A stretch of 18,268 bases of DNA, from the NCBI GenBank assembly GCA_026986235.1, contig JALSOY010000035.1, positions 1-18,268 of the forward strand, given 5' to 3'. Shown here piece after piece: positions 1 to 6,180 of this stretch. Every line of letters starts with the position of its first letter. The stretch's first letter is position 1. The notes under the pieces were generated by a model, which saw nothing but the letters and a program-made list of their open reading frames with translations, had not been told where the DNA came from and did not search any database. This stretch comes from Caldifarciminota bacterium. GTDB taxonomy: Bacteria; Hydrothermota; Hydrothermia; B15-G9; WFZT01. Position numbers and translations under genes: made by a program.

Positions 1-1
1 T

Positions 2-1216
2 AGGGTCATCTTCAGAAATGACATGCCAGATAAAACCATAGTGCACTGGCACGGATTACATGTGCCTGAGAGGGCTGATGGTCATCCGAGGTCTGTCATT
101 GGCAGGGGAGACACTTACATTTACGAATTTGAGGTGAAAAACAGGGCAGGTACATACTGGTTTCATCCTCATCCTCATGGTAGAACAGGTCCACAGGTTT
201 ACTTTGGACTCGCTGGCCTCTTTTTGATTACAGACGATGAAGAACAGAGGCTCGATTTACCAGAAGGTGAAGACGATATCCCCCTTGTCATCCAGGACAG
301 AACCTTCGACAGGGAAGGGCAGCTCGTATATCTCACCCATCCCATGCAGAGGATGATGGGATTCCTCGGGAATGAAATCCTTGTTAACGGCAGGCCTGAT
401 TACACCCTTGAACTTGGAACGAGTGCCTACAGGCTGAGGATTTTAAACGGCTCGAATTCCAGGATATACAAACTTGCATGGAGTGATGGGAGACCCATCA
501 CCGTTATTGCAACGGATGGAGGACTGCTTCAGGTACCGACGACAAGGGATTATGTTATGCTTGGACCTGCAGAAAGGGTGGATGTCTGGCTTGACCTTTC
601 GGATAAAAAGATTGGTGATACTGTAATTCTGAGGAGCCTTGAGTTTGAAGGCGCAGGTATGTTCGGCATGATGAGACGAATGGGTTTACCCAACGGATCT
701 GACTTTGACATCCTTAGAATCCGTGTGACTCACAAAAGGAAGAACCCATACAGACTACCTTCCAGACTCTCACAGGTGAAATTTTTCGATCCTGAAGAGG
801 CGGTTAACATTAAGAACCCGAGAACTTTCGTATTTGAAATGATGAGAATGCAGCCAACCATAAACGGAAGGACATTCAGTATGACCGGTGTTGCACGGGA
901 CGAAATAGTCCATCTGAATACGGTTGAAGTGTGGAAGTTCGTAAATTCTCGATATGGAATGCAGACGCCACATCCCGTACATGTTCACGATGTCCAGTTC
1001 CAGATCATAAATAGAACGCCGTCCTCATACGGCTGGGAGACCATAAAGGACGGCTTCGTTGACGGGGGCTGGAAGGATACGATACTTCTTATGCCAGGAA
1101 TGGAGGCAGAGGTTGTCATGAAATTCGAGGATTACACGGGTCTCTACCTTTACCACTGCCACAACCTGGAGCACGAAGACCTCGGTATGATGAGGAATTT
1201 CCTGATAAAGGCATAA
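2..1216 (+). CDS. Multicopper oxidase (laccase/CueO-like), 5' end cut off by window edge
   Basis: The reading frame is open from base 2, and the residues before the first ATG at 23 (VIFRND) already belong to the family, so the gene starts outside the window. Counting from the ATG at 23, all four copper-ligand motifs are present: HWHG (H8, H10), HPHPHG (H48, H50), HPVHVH (H317, H320, H322) and HCHNLEHEDLGMM (H378, C379, H380, H384, M389). These would form the type 1 and the trinuclear type 2/3 sites that oxidise a substrate and reduce O2 to water. Met-rich stretches (MQRMMGF near residue 108, GMFGMMRRMG near 210) recall cuprous oxidases such as CueO, but the substrate (Cu(I), Fe(II) or organic) is not shown by sequence. 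The signal peptide cannot be seen. The next gene is a ferritin-like protein with its own promoter. The family call is very secure. Confidence 0.95.
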   Translation, partial: RVIFRNDMPDKTIVHWHGLHVPERADGHPRSVIGRGDTYIYEFEVKNRAGTYWFHPHPHGRTGPQVYFGLAGLFLITDDEEQRLDLPEGEDDIPLVIQDRTFDREGQLVYLTHPMQRMMGFLGNEILVNGRPDYTLELGTSAYRLRILNGSNSRIYKLAWSDGRPITVIATDGGLLQVPTTRDYVMLGPAERVDVWLDLSDKKIGDTVILRSLEFEGAGMFGMMRRMGLPNGSDFDILRIRVTHKRKNPYRLPSRLSQVKFFDPEEAVNIKNPRTFVFEMMRMQPTINGRTFSMTGVARDEIVHLNTVEVWKFVNSRYGMQTPHPVHVHDVQFQIINRTPSSYGWETIKDGFVDGGWKDTILLMPGMEAEVVMKFEDYTGLYLYHCHNLEHEDLGMMRNFLIKA

Positions 1217-1310
1217 AAAGTTTTCCACATAGGACGGTTTTCACCTTTTTAAAAGATAGCCTCCCATTTGTACTTCTTCCCACGAAGGAGACACTCATCG
1301 GTGCTTTTAT

Positions 1311-1339
1311 TTGACAATTTCCGAATTTAGGTGTATTCT
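1311..1339 (+). promoter_or_regulatory. Sigma-70-type promoter for the DpsL gene
   Basis: A perfect -35 hexamer TTGACA lies at 1311-1316. After a 17-nt spacer comes TATTCT (1334-1339), a 4/6 match to TATAAT. An AGGAGG ribosome binding site follows just before the ATG at 1377. The ferritin-like gene therefore probably has its own transcript, separate from the oxidase upstream. Confidence 0.7.
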
Positions 1340-1376
1340 TGATTTAGAATAATTTTTAAAAAATAGGAGGTAAAAA

Positions 1377-1928
1377 ATGGCAAAGGTAGCCAGAGAAATG
1401 GTAGAAAAGGCAGGAGTCAATGTTGAGGAGCTACTTGAGCTTCTCATCAGAAACGCAGCAGCAGAGCTCACAACTTACTATTACTACACTATTCTTCGCG
1501 CAAACCTTACCGGACTCGAAGGTGAGGGTCTCAAGGTGATCGCCGAGCAGGCGAGGATAGAAGACAGAAATCATTTTGAGGCACTGGTTCCAAGGATCTA
1601 CGAACTTGGTGGAAGGTTGCCCCGTGATATGAAGGAGTTTCACGATTTATCCGCATGTCCCCCCGCTTATCTGCCGGAGAATCCGTCAGATGTGAGAGAA
1701 ATTCTGAGGGTCCTCGTTGAAGCTGAGAGGTGTGCTGTAAGAGGTTACACGCACATCTGCAATCTGACATACGGCAAGGATCACAGGACATACGACCTTG
1801 CGCTTTCCATCCTGCACGAAGAAATAGAGCACGAATCCTGGTTTTCCGAATTTCTTGGAGAGGGGCCGTCGGGTCACTTTATGAGAGAGGGTGAGACCTC
1901 ACCGTTTGTAAAAAAGTTTTTGAAGTAA
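1377..1928 (+). CDS. Dps-like ferritin (DpsL/thioferritin type), iron storage and peroxide protection
   Basis: This 183-residue protein resembles archaeal and anaerobe DpsL (thioferritin) proteins, which use a di-iron site to oxidise Fe(II) with peroxide and store it in a dodecameric cage. Plausible ferroxidase ligands lie on a four-helix bundle: E30, E62 and H66 (IEDRNHF), E116 (EAERC), E149 and H152 (HEEIEHE). The pair C94 (SACPPAY) and C119 (AERCAVRGY) matches the conserved cysteine pair that separates DpsL from ordinary Dps and bacterioferritin. The start is fixed by a strong AGGAGG site. A neighbouring multicopper oxidase and heme protein fit a redox-metal context. Ligand assignment is by motif only. 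The alternative name would be ferritin-like domain protein. Confidence 0.85.
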   Translation: MAKVAREMVEKAGVNVEELLELLIRNAAAELTTYYYYTILRANLTGLEGEGLKVIAEQARIEDRNHFEALVPRIYELGGRLPRDMKEFHDLSACPPAYLPENPSDVREILRVLVEAERCAVRGYTHICNLTYGKDHRTYDLALSILHEEIEHESWFSEFLGEGPSGHFMREGETSPFVKKFLK

Positions 1929-1931
1929 AAC

Positions 1932-1966
1932 ATGTGTGGGGCTGGCCTTCGGCCAGCCCCACACAT
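1932..1966. repeat. Perfect REP-like palindrome (16-bp arms, TTC loop)
   Basis: Bases 1932-1947 are the exact reverse complement of 1951-1966, with a 3-nt TTC loop and the core GGCCTTCGGCC. It sits between the DpsL stop codon and the b5-like gene. The plus side lacks a T tract (TACAAAAAAG follows), while the minus side is followed by GTTTTACTT, so it is a poor terminator for the upstream gene. Read in frame it encodes GAGLRPAPH, a peptide often seen where such palindromes were translated into spurious N-termini. It looks like a dispersed palindromic repeat. Confidence 0.75.
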
Positions 1967-1976
1967 TACAAAAAAG

Positions 1977-2213
1977 ATGATTGAACTCACACGAGAAGAG
2001 TTAAAAAAATTTGACGGTAAAAACGGCAGAAGGGCATACATTGCCTTAAACGGTCTCATCTATGATGTTACAGATAGTTTTCTCTGGCAGAACGGCAGAC
2101 ACTTCTTCGTTCATACCGCAGGTCAGGACCTGACAGAAGAGTTAGAATCGGCTCCCCACGGCCATGAACTGCTCTCCCGTGTCCCGGTAGTGGGTCGTTT
2201 ATCAGACGAATAA
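1977..2213 (+). CDS. Small cytochrome b5-like heme-binding protein (COG4892 type)
   Basis: This 78-residue protein has the short bacterial cytochrome b5-like fold. It opens with ELTREELKKFDG, followed by AYIALNGLIYDVTDS and then FLWQNGRHFF, HTAGQDLTEEL and APHGHELL, ending in PVVGRL. Likely heme-ligand histidines are H42 or H46 and H61 or H63. No signal peptide is visible, so it is presumably cytoplasmic. A longer frame begins at an ATG at 1932, but its first 15 codons only read through a palindromic repeat, so the ATG at 1977 was chosen; family alignment begins there. There is no convincing Shine-Dalgarno site, only an A-rich run. It ends 4 nt from the convergent minus-strand operon. Electron-transfer or heme-sensing partners are unknown. 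Confidence 0.82.
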   Translation: MIELTREELKKFDGKNGRRAYIALNGLIYDVTDSFLWQNGRHFFVHTAGQDLTEELESAPHGHELLSRVPVVGRLSDE

Positions 2214-2217
2214 GCGT

Positions 2218-3420
2218 TTAAAAGTCCCTTTCGTCACTCGTAATTTCGTAGATTTTCTCCATCATCCTGCGGTAGGCTTCTGTTAGTTTAACCTTTCTTC
2301 TTCCCATAACCCGCCTTGCAGTTTCTACTGCCTTATCGAATTTATATGTGACAAAACCCTCACTTCCTCCCCAGGCGAAGGAGGGAATGAATTTTGGCGG
2401 GAAGTCTCCACCGTATATGTTACTCGAAAAGCCCACCACGGATCCCGTGTTGAACATGGTGTTTATTCCACTCTTCGAGTGGTCTCCCATCATCAGACCG
2501 ACGAACATCTCACCAGTATTGATCCATTCTCCGTCTATAAAAATCTTGACACTGGAGTAATTGTTCTTGAGGTCACTGTTGTTTGTGTCGGCCCCCAGAT
2601 TGACCCATTCTCCGATGTAAGCATGTCCGAGGAATCCGTCGTGTTGCTTGTTTGAGTATCCCTGGATGATGGTCTCTTCTACCTCGCCCCCGATCTTACA
2701 AACAGGGCCAATGCTCGTCCCTTCATATATCTTTGCCCCAACTTTAATCCTTGATTTTTCACCTATGTACGACGGGCCCAAGATGGTGGCGTTTGGCATG
2801 ATCACTGCGTCTTTTGCAATTACCACAGGCCCTTCGAGACCGTCGATAACCACACCCGGATAAACAGTTGCACCTTCCTCTATGATTACATCACCCAGAA
2901 TGTGAGCTCCTTCGTAAACCCTACCCCTGACACCACCTTTGAAAAATTTTGAATCTTTGACGATCTCTGCATGGTTCATGTGAACAAGCTGGTAAAGGTA
3001 AGTAAAAATCTTTGCACCTTGAAACTCCCTCGGAGTAGAATCATCACAACCTGTAAATACTCCCTCCTGGTTAAAGTATCTATCAGGGAATTTGACCCTG
3101 CATGCGAGAGTTTCGCCGTCTTGAACGATTTTCTCGCCGGTTTTGAGAGTTTTTAGCTCCTTCACGAACCTATCGTCTGGAATGACACGGGAGTTCACCA
3201 GCACGACATCTTCAACTTTGTAATCGTTGATTTTATACTCCGGATACCTTTCTTTAGCGACATCCTCCAAGTATTTTCTGGTAAAGAGAGCGGGTTTCTC
3301 TACCATTTTTTCGTACTTTTCAAAAATTTTAAAAATTCCCACCCTGAGTTCCCATACAGGGTGGCTGAGACTCAGTGGATAGAGTTTTCTCCATCTGTCA
3401 TCTTCAAACAGTGCTATCAT
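2218..3420 (-). CDS. GlmU-like bifunctional enzyme: GlcNAc-1-P uridylyltransferase / GlcN-1-P acetyltransferase
   Basis: This 400-residue protein matches the 'alternative bacterial GlmU' group (TIGR03991 type). The N-terminal half has the altered nucleotidyltransferase start MIALFEDDRWRKLYPLSLSHP followed by ELRVGI. From about residue 170 come left-handed beta-helix hexapeptide repeats (GAHILGDVIIEEGATVYPG and onward) and the acetyltransferase signature HDGFLGHAYIGEW with NLGADTNNSDLKNNY. Expected role: the last two steps to UDP-GlcNAc, for peptidoglycan and surface glycans. The ATG at 3420 was chosen because GGGAG lies 7 nt upstream and the family begins MI-LFED; an in-frame TTG at 3438 would add six residues that sit on that site. 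It overlaps the end of nagB by 17 nt, suggesting translational coupling. Substrates are inferred from the family. Confidence 0.85.
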   Translation of the reverse strand: MIALFEDDRWRKLYPLSLSHPVWELRVGIFKIFEKYEKMVEKPALFTRKYLEDVAKERYPEYKINDYKVEDVVLVNSRVIPDDRFVKELKTLKTGEKIVQDGETLACRVKFPDRYFNQEGVFTGCDDSTPREFQGAKIFTYLYQLVHMNHAEIVKDSKFFKGGVRGRVYEGAHILGDVIIEEGATVYPGVVIDGLEGPVVIAKDAVIMPNATILGPSYIGEKSRIKVGAKIYEGTSIGPVCKIGGEVEETIIQGYSNKQHDGFLGHAYIGEWVNLGADTNNSDLKNNYSSVKIFIDGEWINTGEMFVGLMMGDHSKSGINTMFNTGSVVGFSSNIYGGDFPPKFIPSFAWGGSEGFVTYKFDKAVETARRVMGRRKVKLTEAYRRMMEKIYEITSDERDF

Positions 3421-4162
3421 ATTCGTACTCCCTTTCAAGTAATGAGGCTGCCTCCTGATCCAGGATCAGGATGGCCTTTGGATGAAGTTGCATGATAGAA
3501 GCCGGGACCATGGCGGTAATGGGTCCCTCCACGGTTTTCTTCACTGCTTCTGCCTTCTTCTTTCCGGAGGCAAGGAGAAGCAGTACTTTTGCCTCCATAA
3601 TGGTGCCAACTCCCATGGTTATAGCCTGTTTGGGCACCTTGTTTATGTCTCCTCCAAAGAATCTTGCGTTGTCCTCCAGCGTCTCCTTTGCAAGTGTCTT
3701 TATACGGGTTCTTGAACCGAGGGACGAGCCCGGTTCGTTAAACCCTATGTGTCCGTCTCTTCCTATTCCCAGGATCTGAAGGTCTATCCCGCCGAATTTT
3801 TTTATTCTTTCTTCATACCACTCACAGTATGCCTCCACATCGGGGACAGTGCCGTCTGGGATGTGGACATTTGAGGGGTTCACATTTATGTGCTTGAAGA
3901 GGTTTTCCCACATGAATGTGTGATAACTTTCCGGATGATCCTTGGGTAGTCCGATGTATTCATCGAGGTTGAAGGTAACGATCTTGGAAAAGTCGAGTCC
4001 TTCCTCCCTGTGCATCCTGATGAGTTCTCTGTAGAGGCCAATCGGTGTGGACCCGGTGGCAAATCCTATGACGGCATCCGGTTTCCTCTCGATAAGCTCC
4101 CTCACAAATCCTGCCGCCCTCCTGGACATCGCATCGTAGTCCTTTGTGATTATCACTCTCAT
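3404..4162 (-). CDS. nagB: Glucosamine-6-phosphate deaminase
   Basis: At 252 residues it has the usual NagB length and the full active site: phosphate loop GFATGSTPIGLY (33-44), NLDEY with D67, GRDGHIGFNEPGSSL with D136, H138 and E143 (matching E. coli D72, D141, H143, E148), and TMGVGTIMEAK. It interconverts glucosamine-6-P with fructose-6-P plus ammonia in the cytoplasm. A GGAGGTG site lies 6 nt before the ATG. It is the middle gene of the minus-strand operon: 48 nt after a membrane protein, and overlapping the GlmU-like gene. With no sugar importer or NagA nearby and a UDP-GlcNAc enzyme coupled to it, a biosynthetic (aminating) direction is possible; that is an inference. Confidence 0.96.
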   Translation of the reverse strand: MRVIITKDYDAMSRRAAGFVRELIERKPDAVIGFATGSTPIGLYRELIRMHREEGLDFSKIVTFNLDEYIGLPKDHPESYHTFMWENLFKHINVNPSNVHIPDGTVPDVEAYCEWYEERIKKFGGIDLQILGIGRDGHIGFNEPGSSLGSRTRIKTLAKETLEDNARFFGGDINKVPKQAITMGVGTIMEAKVLLLLASGKKKAEAVKKTVEGPITAMVPASIMQLHPKAILILDQEAASLLEREYEYDSTV

Positions 4163-4210
4163 GACTTCACCTCCGTTTCGCAGTTTAATTATTTCCCGTT
4201 CTGCAAAATG

Positions 4211-4702
4211 TCAAGAAGACTTACGCACCATACTTGCAGGACACCTGTCTCTCATCCTGCAGGTCTTGCACGAAAGTTTGTGAAAGTAGATTACCGGTGG
4301 CGTTAGCATCGTGAAGAGGATCCAGAGGAGCAAGACGCGTTTTTCGAGGGCAATGGCCAGTATACCGAGGAGTAGAGGCAGTCCTGCAGCGATTCCCCAG
4401 GTGATGCCTGCAAGTTTTACTCCAAGTTGATAGTCTCCGCTCTTTTCTTTGAAAAGTATGGATGAAAGCTTTCCCCATCCTGTGGAACACCACTTTCCGT
4501 AATAATAGCAGTGAGTACAGAGGTGTTTACGGAGAACAAAGATGATCATCACATAGAGAAAGAGGATGTACGCCACGGAAACGAGTGGAAAGTTAGAAAT
4601 TTTCAGGGGAGAGAGCACAAGATAGCCGATTGTAAAGTATATAACGAGAGCGGCATTCTGCCCCACTATCCACCACCAGGGATAACTTTCGTATGTCTTC
4701 AT
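4211..4702 (-). CDS. Four-helix membrane protein with two three-cysteine clusters, function unknown
   Basis: I do not recognise a characterised family. The 163-residue protein has four hydrophobic segments near residues 12-32, 40-57, 95-117 and 122-141. After helix 2 comes C62-x2-C65-x6-C72 (CTHCYYYGKWCSTGWG), and after helix 4 C145-x2-C148-x5-C154 (CKTCRMRDRCP). With an even number of crossings between them, both clusters lie on the same face as the N-terminus, and nearby Lys/Arg residues suggest the cytoplasm. Six cysteines could bind zinc or an Fe-S cluster, or act in thiol redox. A GGGAGG site 7 nt upstream fixes the start. It leads the operon with nagB and the GlmU-like gene, but nothing ties it directly to amino sugars. 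Confidence 0.8.
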   Translation of the reverse strand: MKTYESYPWWWIVGQNAALVIYFTIGYLVLSPLKISNFPLVSVAYILFLYVMIIFVLRKHLCTHCYYYGKWCSTGWGKLSSILFKEKSGDYQLGVKLAGITWGIAAGLPLLLGILAIALEKRVLLLWILFTMLTPPVIYFHKLSCKTCRMRDRCPASMVRKSS

Positions 4703-4729
4703 TTGTAATCCTCCCGGATTTTTATTAGA

Positions 4730-4758
4730 ATTATACGGATTTTCCAGAGTGGAGGAAA
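4730..4758 (-). promoter_or_regulatory. Probable promoter of the minus-strand nagB operon
   Basis: On the minus strand a perfect TATAAT (4735 down to 4730) lies about 27 nt before the ATG at 4702. The best -35 at 17 nt spacing is TTTCCT (4758 to 4753), a weak 3/6 match that overlaps the ribosome binding site of the divergent amidohydrolase. The divergent spacer is only 59 nt, so the two transcription units may interfere. I saw no clear plus-strand promoter in it. Confidence 0.45.
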
Positions 4759-4761
4759 GAA

Positions 4762-6108
4762 ATGATATTACTAAAAAATTGCAGGTATATCGCCACCTTT
4801 GATGATGAAAACAGGGAACTGGAAGGTTACGACATACTCATTGATGGAAAGTCCATAGTGAAAATCGGGGAAAATATACCAGAGCGGGGAGAGGTGATTG
4901 ATTGCAGCAGGCACCTTGCAATTCCGGGACTTGTAAATACACATCACCATTTTTTTCAGATCTTAACGAGGAATCTGAAAGGTGCCCAGAATGCCGGACT
5001 TTTTGACTGGCTCATATTTCACTATCCTGTATGGATGAAGATTGATGAAGAGGCGATCTATTACGCCACAAAACTCGCCATAGTTGAACTTCTTAAAACA
5101 GGTGCTACCACCACTTCAGATCATCACTACCTTTATCCTGTGGGATTGACAGGTGATGTGATGGGTATTCAGGTGGAGGTGGCAAGAGAATTGGGTATAA
5201 GATTTGCCCCCACAAGAGGTTCCATGACCATGGGAGTTAAATCAGGGGGCTTGCCGCCTGAGGAACTTGTAGAGCCCGACGATACGGTTCTTAGAGACAT
5301 GCAGAGGGTGATAGAAGAATTTCACGATCCTTCCGATTTTTCAATGACGAGGATAATTCTTGCCCCGTGCAGTCCCTTCAATGTCACGCTTGAATTGATG
5401 AGGGAAACGGAGAGTCTGGCACGATCTTATGGAGTTTTCATGCACACCCATCTTGCCGAAACCCTTGATGAGGAGAGGTACTGTATTGATAGATACGGTA
5501 AAAGGCCGCTTTCCCTGATGGAAGACCTGAACTGGCTCGGTCCAGATGTTTACTTTGCCCATGGAATCTGGTTCAACGATGAAGAACTTAAGGTTTTGGC
5601 GGATACGGGCACAGGTGTCTCTCACTGTCCGTCTTCTAACATGAGGCTGGGATCCGGTATAGCCAGGATCAGGGAGATGCTCGACCTTGGTGTAAGGGTG
5701 GGTCTCGGTGTGGACGGATCTGCCTCCAACGATTCTTCGGACATGCTGGGGGAGGTGAGAAATGCCATGCTCCTGCAGAGGGTGAGGTACGGCCCCGCCG
5801 GAATGACGGCAAGGGAGGCCCTCAGACTCGCCACCCGTGGCGGAGCAGAATTACTCGGATTCAGGAAAGTAGGTCAGATAAGAGAAGGGTTTGCCGCCGA
5901 CATCCTTCTGATTGACCTCACCCGTCCTCAACACGCAGGAAGCCTCAGTGATCCTGTCGCATCTGTCGTTTTTACAGGTTTCAGTCACGAGGTTGATTAC
6001 TCCATTATCAATGGCAAAATCGTGGTTGAAAAGGGAAGGGTAAAGGGTGTTGATGAGGAAAGATTAACTGAACTGGTAAACGACATTTCGAAGAATCTGG
6101 TCGATTGA
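4762..6108 (+). CDS. Amidohydrolase, probable 8-oxoguanine deaminase
   Basis: This 448-residue protein belongs to the COG0402 (cytosine deaminase/atrazine chlorohydrolase) branch of amidohydrolases. Metal and catalytic motifs are intact: H61-x-H63 (NTHHHFF), H228/H230 with E233 (HTHLAE), H267 (AHGIW), SHCPSSNMRLGSG (287-299) and D318 in GVDGSASND. HHHFFQ, FDWL and DHHYLYP are the local patterns of 8-oxoguanine deaminases, which hydrolyse 8-oxoguanine to urate and ammonia in purine salvage or disposal of oxidised bases. Other aminopurine or triazine-type substrates remain possible. The start is supported by GGAGG 6 nt upstream. It stands alone, divergent from the nagB operon, with a separate promoter downstream for the next gene. 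The superfamily is certain, the substrate moderately so. Confidence 0.88.
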   Translation: MILLKNCRYIATFDDENRELEGYDILIDGKSIVKIGENIPERGEVIDCSRHLAIPGLVNTHHHFFQILTRNLKGAQNAGLFDWLIFHYPVWMKIDEEAIYYATKLAIVELLKTGATTTSDHHYLYPVGLTGDVMGIQVEVARELGIRFAPTRGSMTMGVKSGGLPPEELVEPDDTVLRDMQRVIEEFHDPSDFSMTRIILAPCSPFNVTLELMRETESLARSYGVFMHTHLAETLDEERYCIDRYGKRPLSLMEDLNWLGPDVYFAHGIWFNDEELKVLADTGTGVSHCPSSNMRLGSGIARIREMLDLGVRVGLGVDGSASNDSSDMLGEVRNAMLLQRVRYGPAGMTAREALRLATRGGAELLGFRKVGQIREGFAADILLIDLTRPQHAGSLSDPVASVVFTGFSHEVDYSIINGKIVVEKGRVKGVDEERLTELVNDISKNLVD

Positions 6109-6122
6109 TCGAAAATTGTTGA

Positions 6123-6152
6123 TTGACAGGTTGTAACCGGTCAATGTAAAAT
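6123..6152 (+). promoter_or_regulatory. Promoter with overlapping 22-bp dyad, candidate operator
   Basis: TTGACA (6123-6128), an 18-nt spacer and TAAAAT (6147-6152, 5/6) form a promoter for the secreted protein gene at 6181. It overlaps a dyad: TTGACAGGTT (6123-6132), a GT centre, then AACCGGTCAA (6135-6144), arms matching at 9 of 10 positions. The dyad covers the -35 box and most of the spacer, where a repressor would block polymerase or a MerR-type activator would twist the promoter. Confidence 0.6.
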
Positions 6153-6180
6153 GACACGAAACAAAAAAAGGAGGTAGTTT

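Noticed and set aside
1221..1229. TTTTCCACA, a relaxed DnaA-box match, with further copies at 13133-13141 and 17460-17468
   Set aside because: The three copies are kilobases apart, two lie in coding sequence, and there is no AT-rich unwinding region or replication gene, so an origin is not supported.
1217..1255. Possible terminator after the multicopper oxidase (AAAAG ... CTTTTT)
   Set aside because: The stem is only about five A/T-rich pairs; too weak to call.
3421..3438. Longer start (TTG) for the GlmU-like gene
   Set aside because: It lies on the GGGAG ribosome binding site of the ATG at 3420 and adds residues outside the family alignment.
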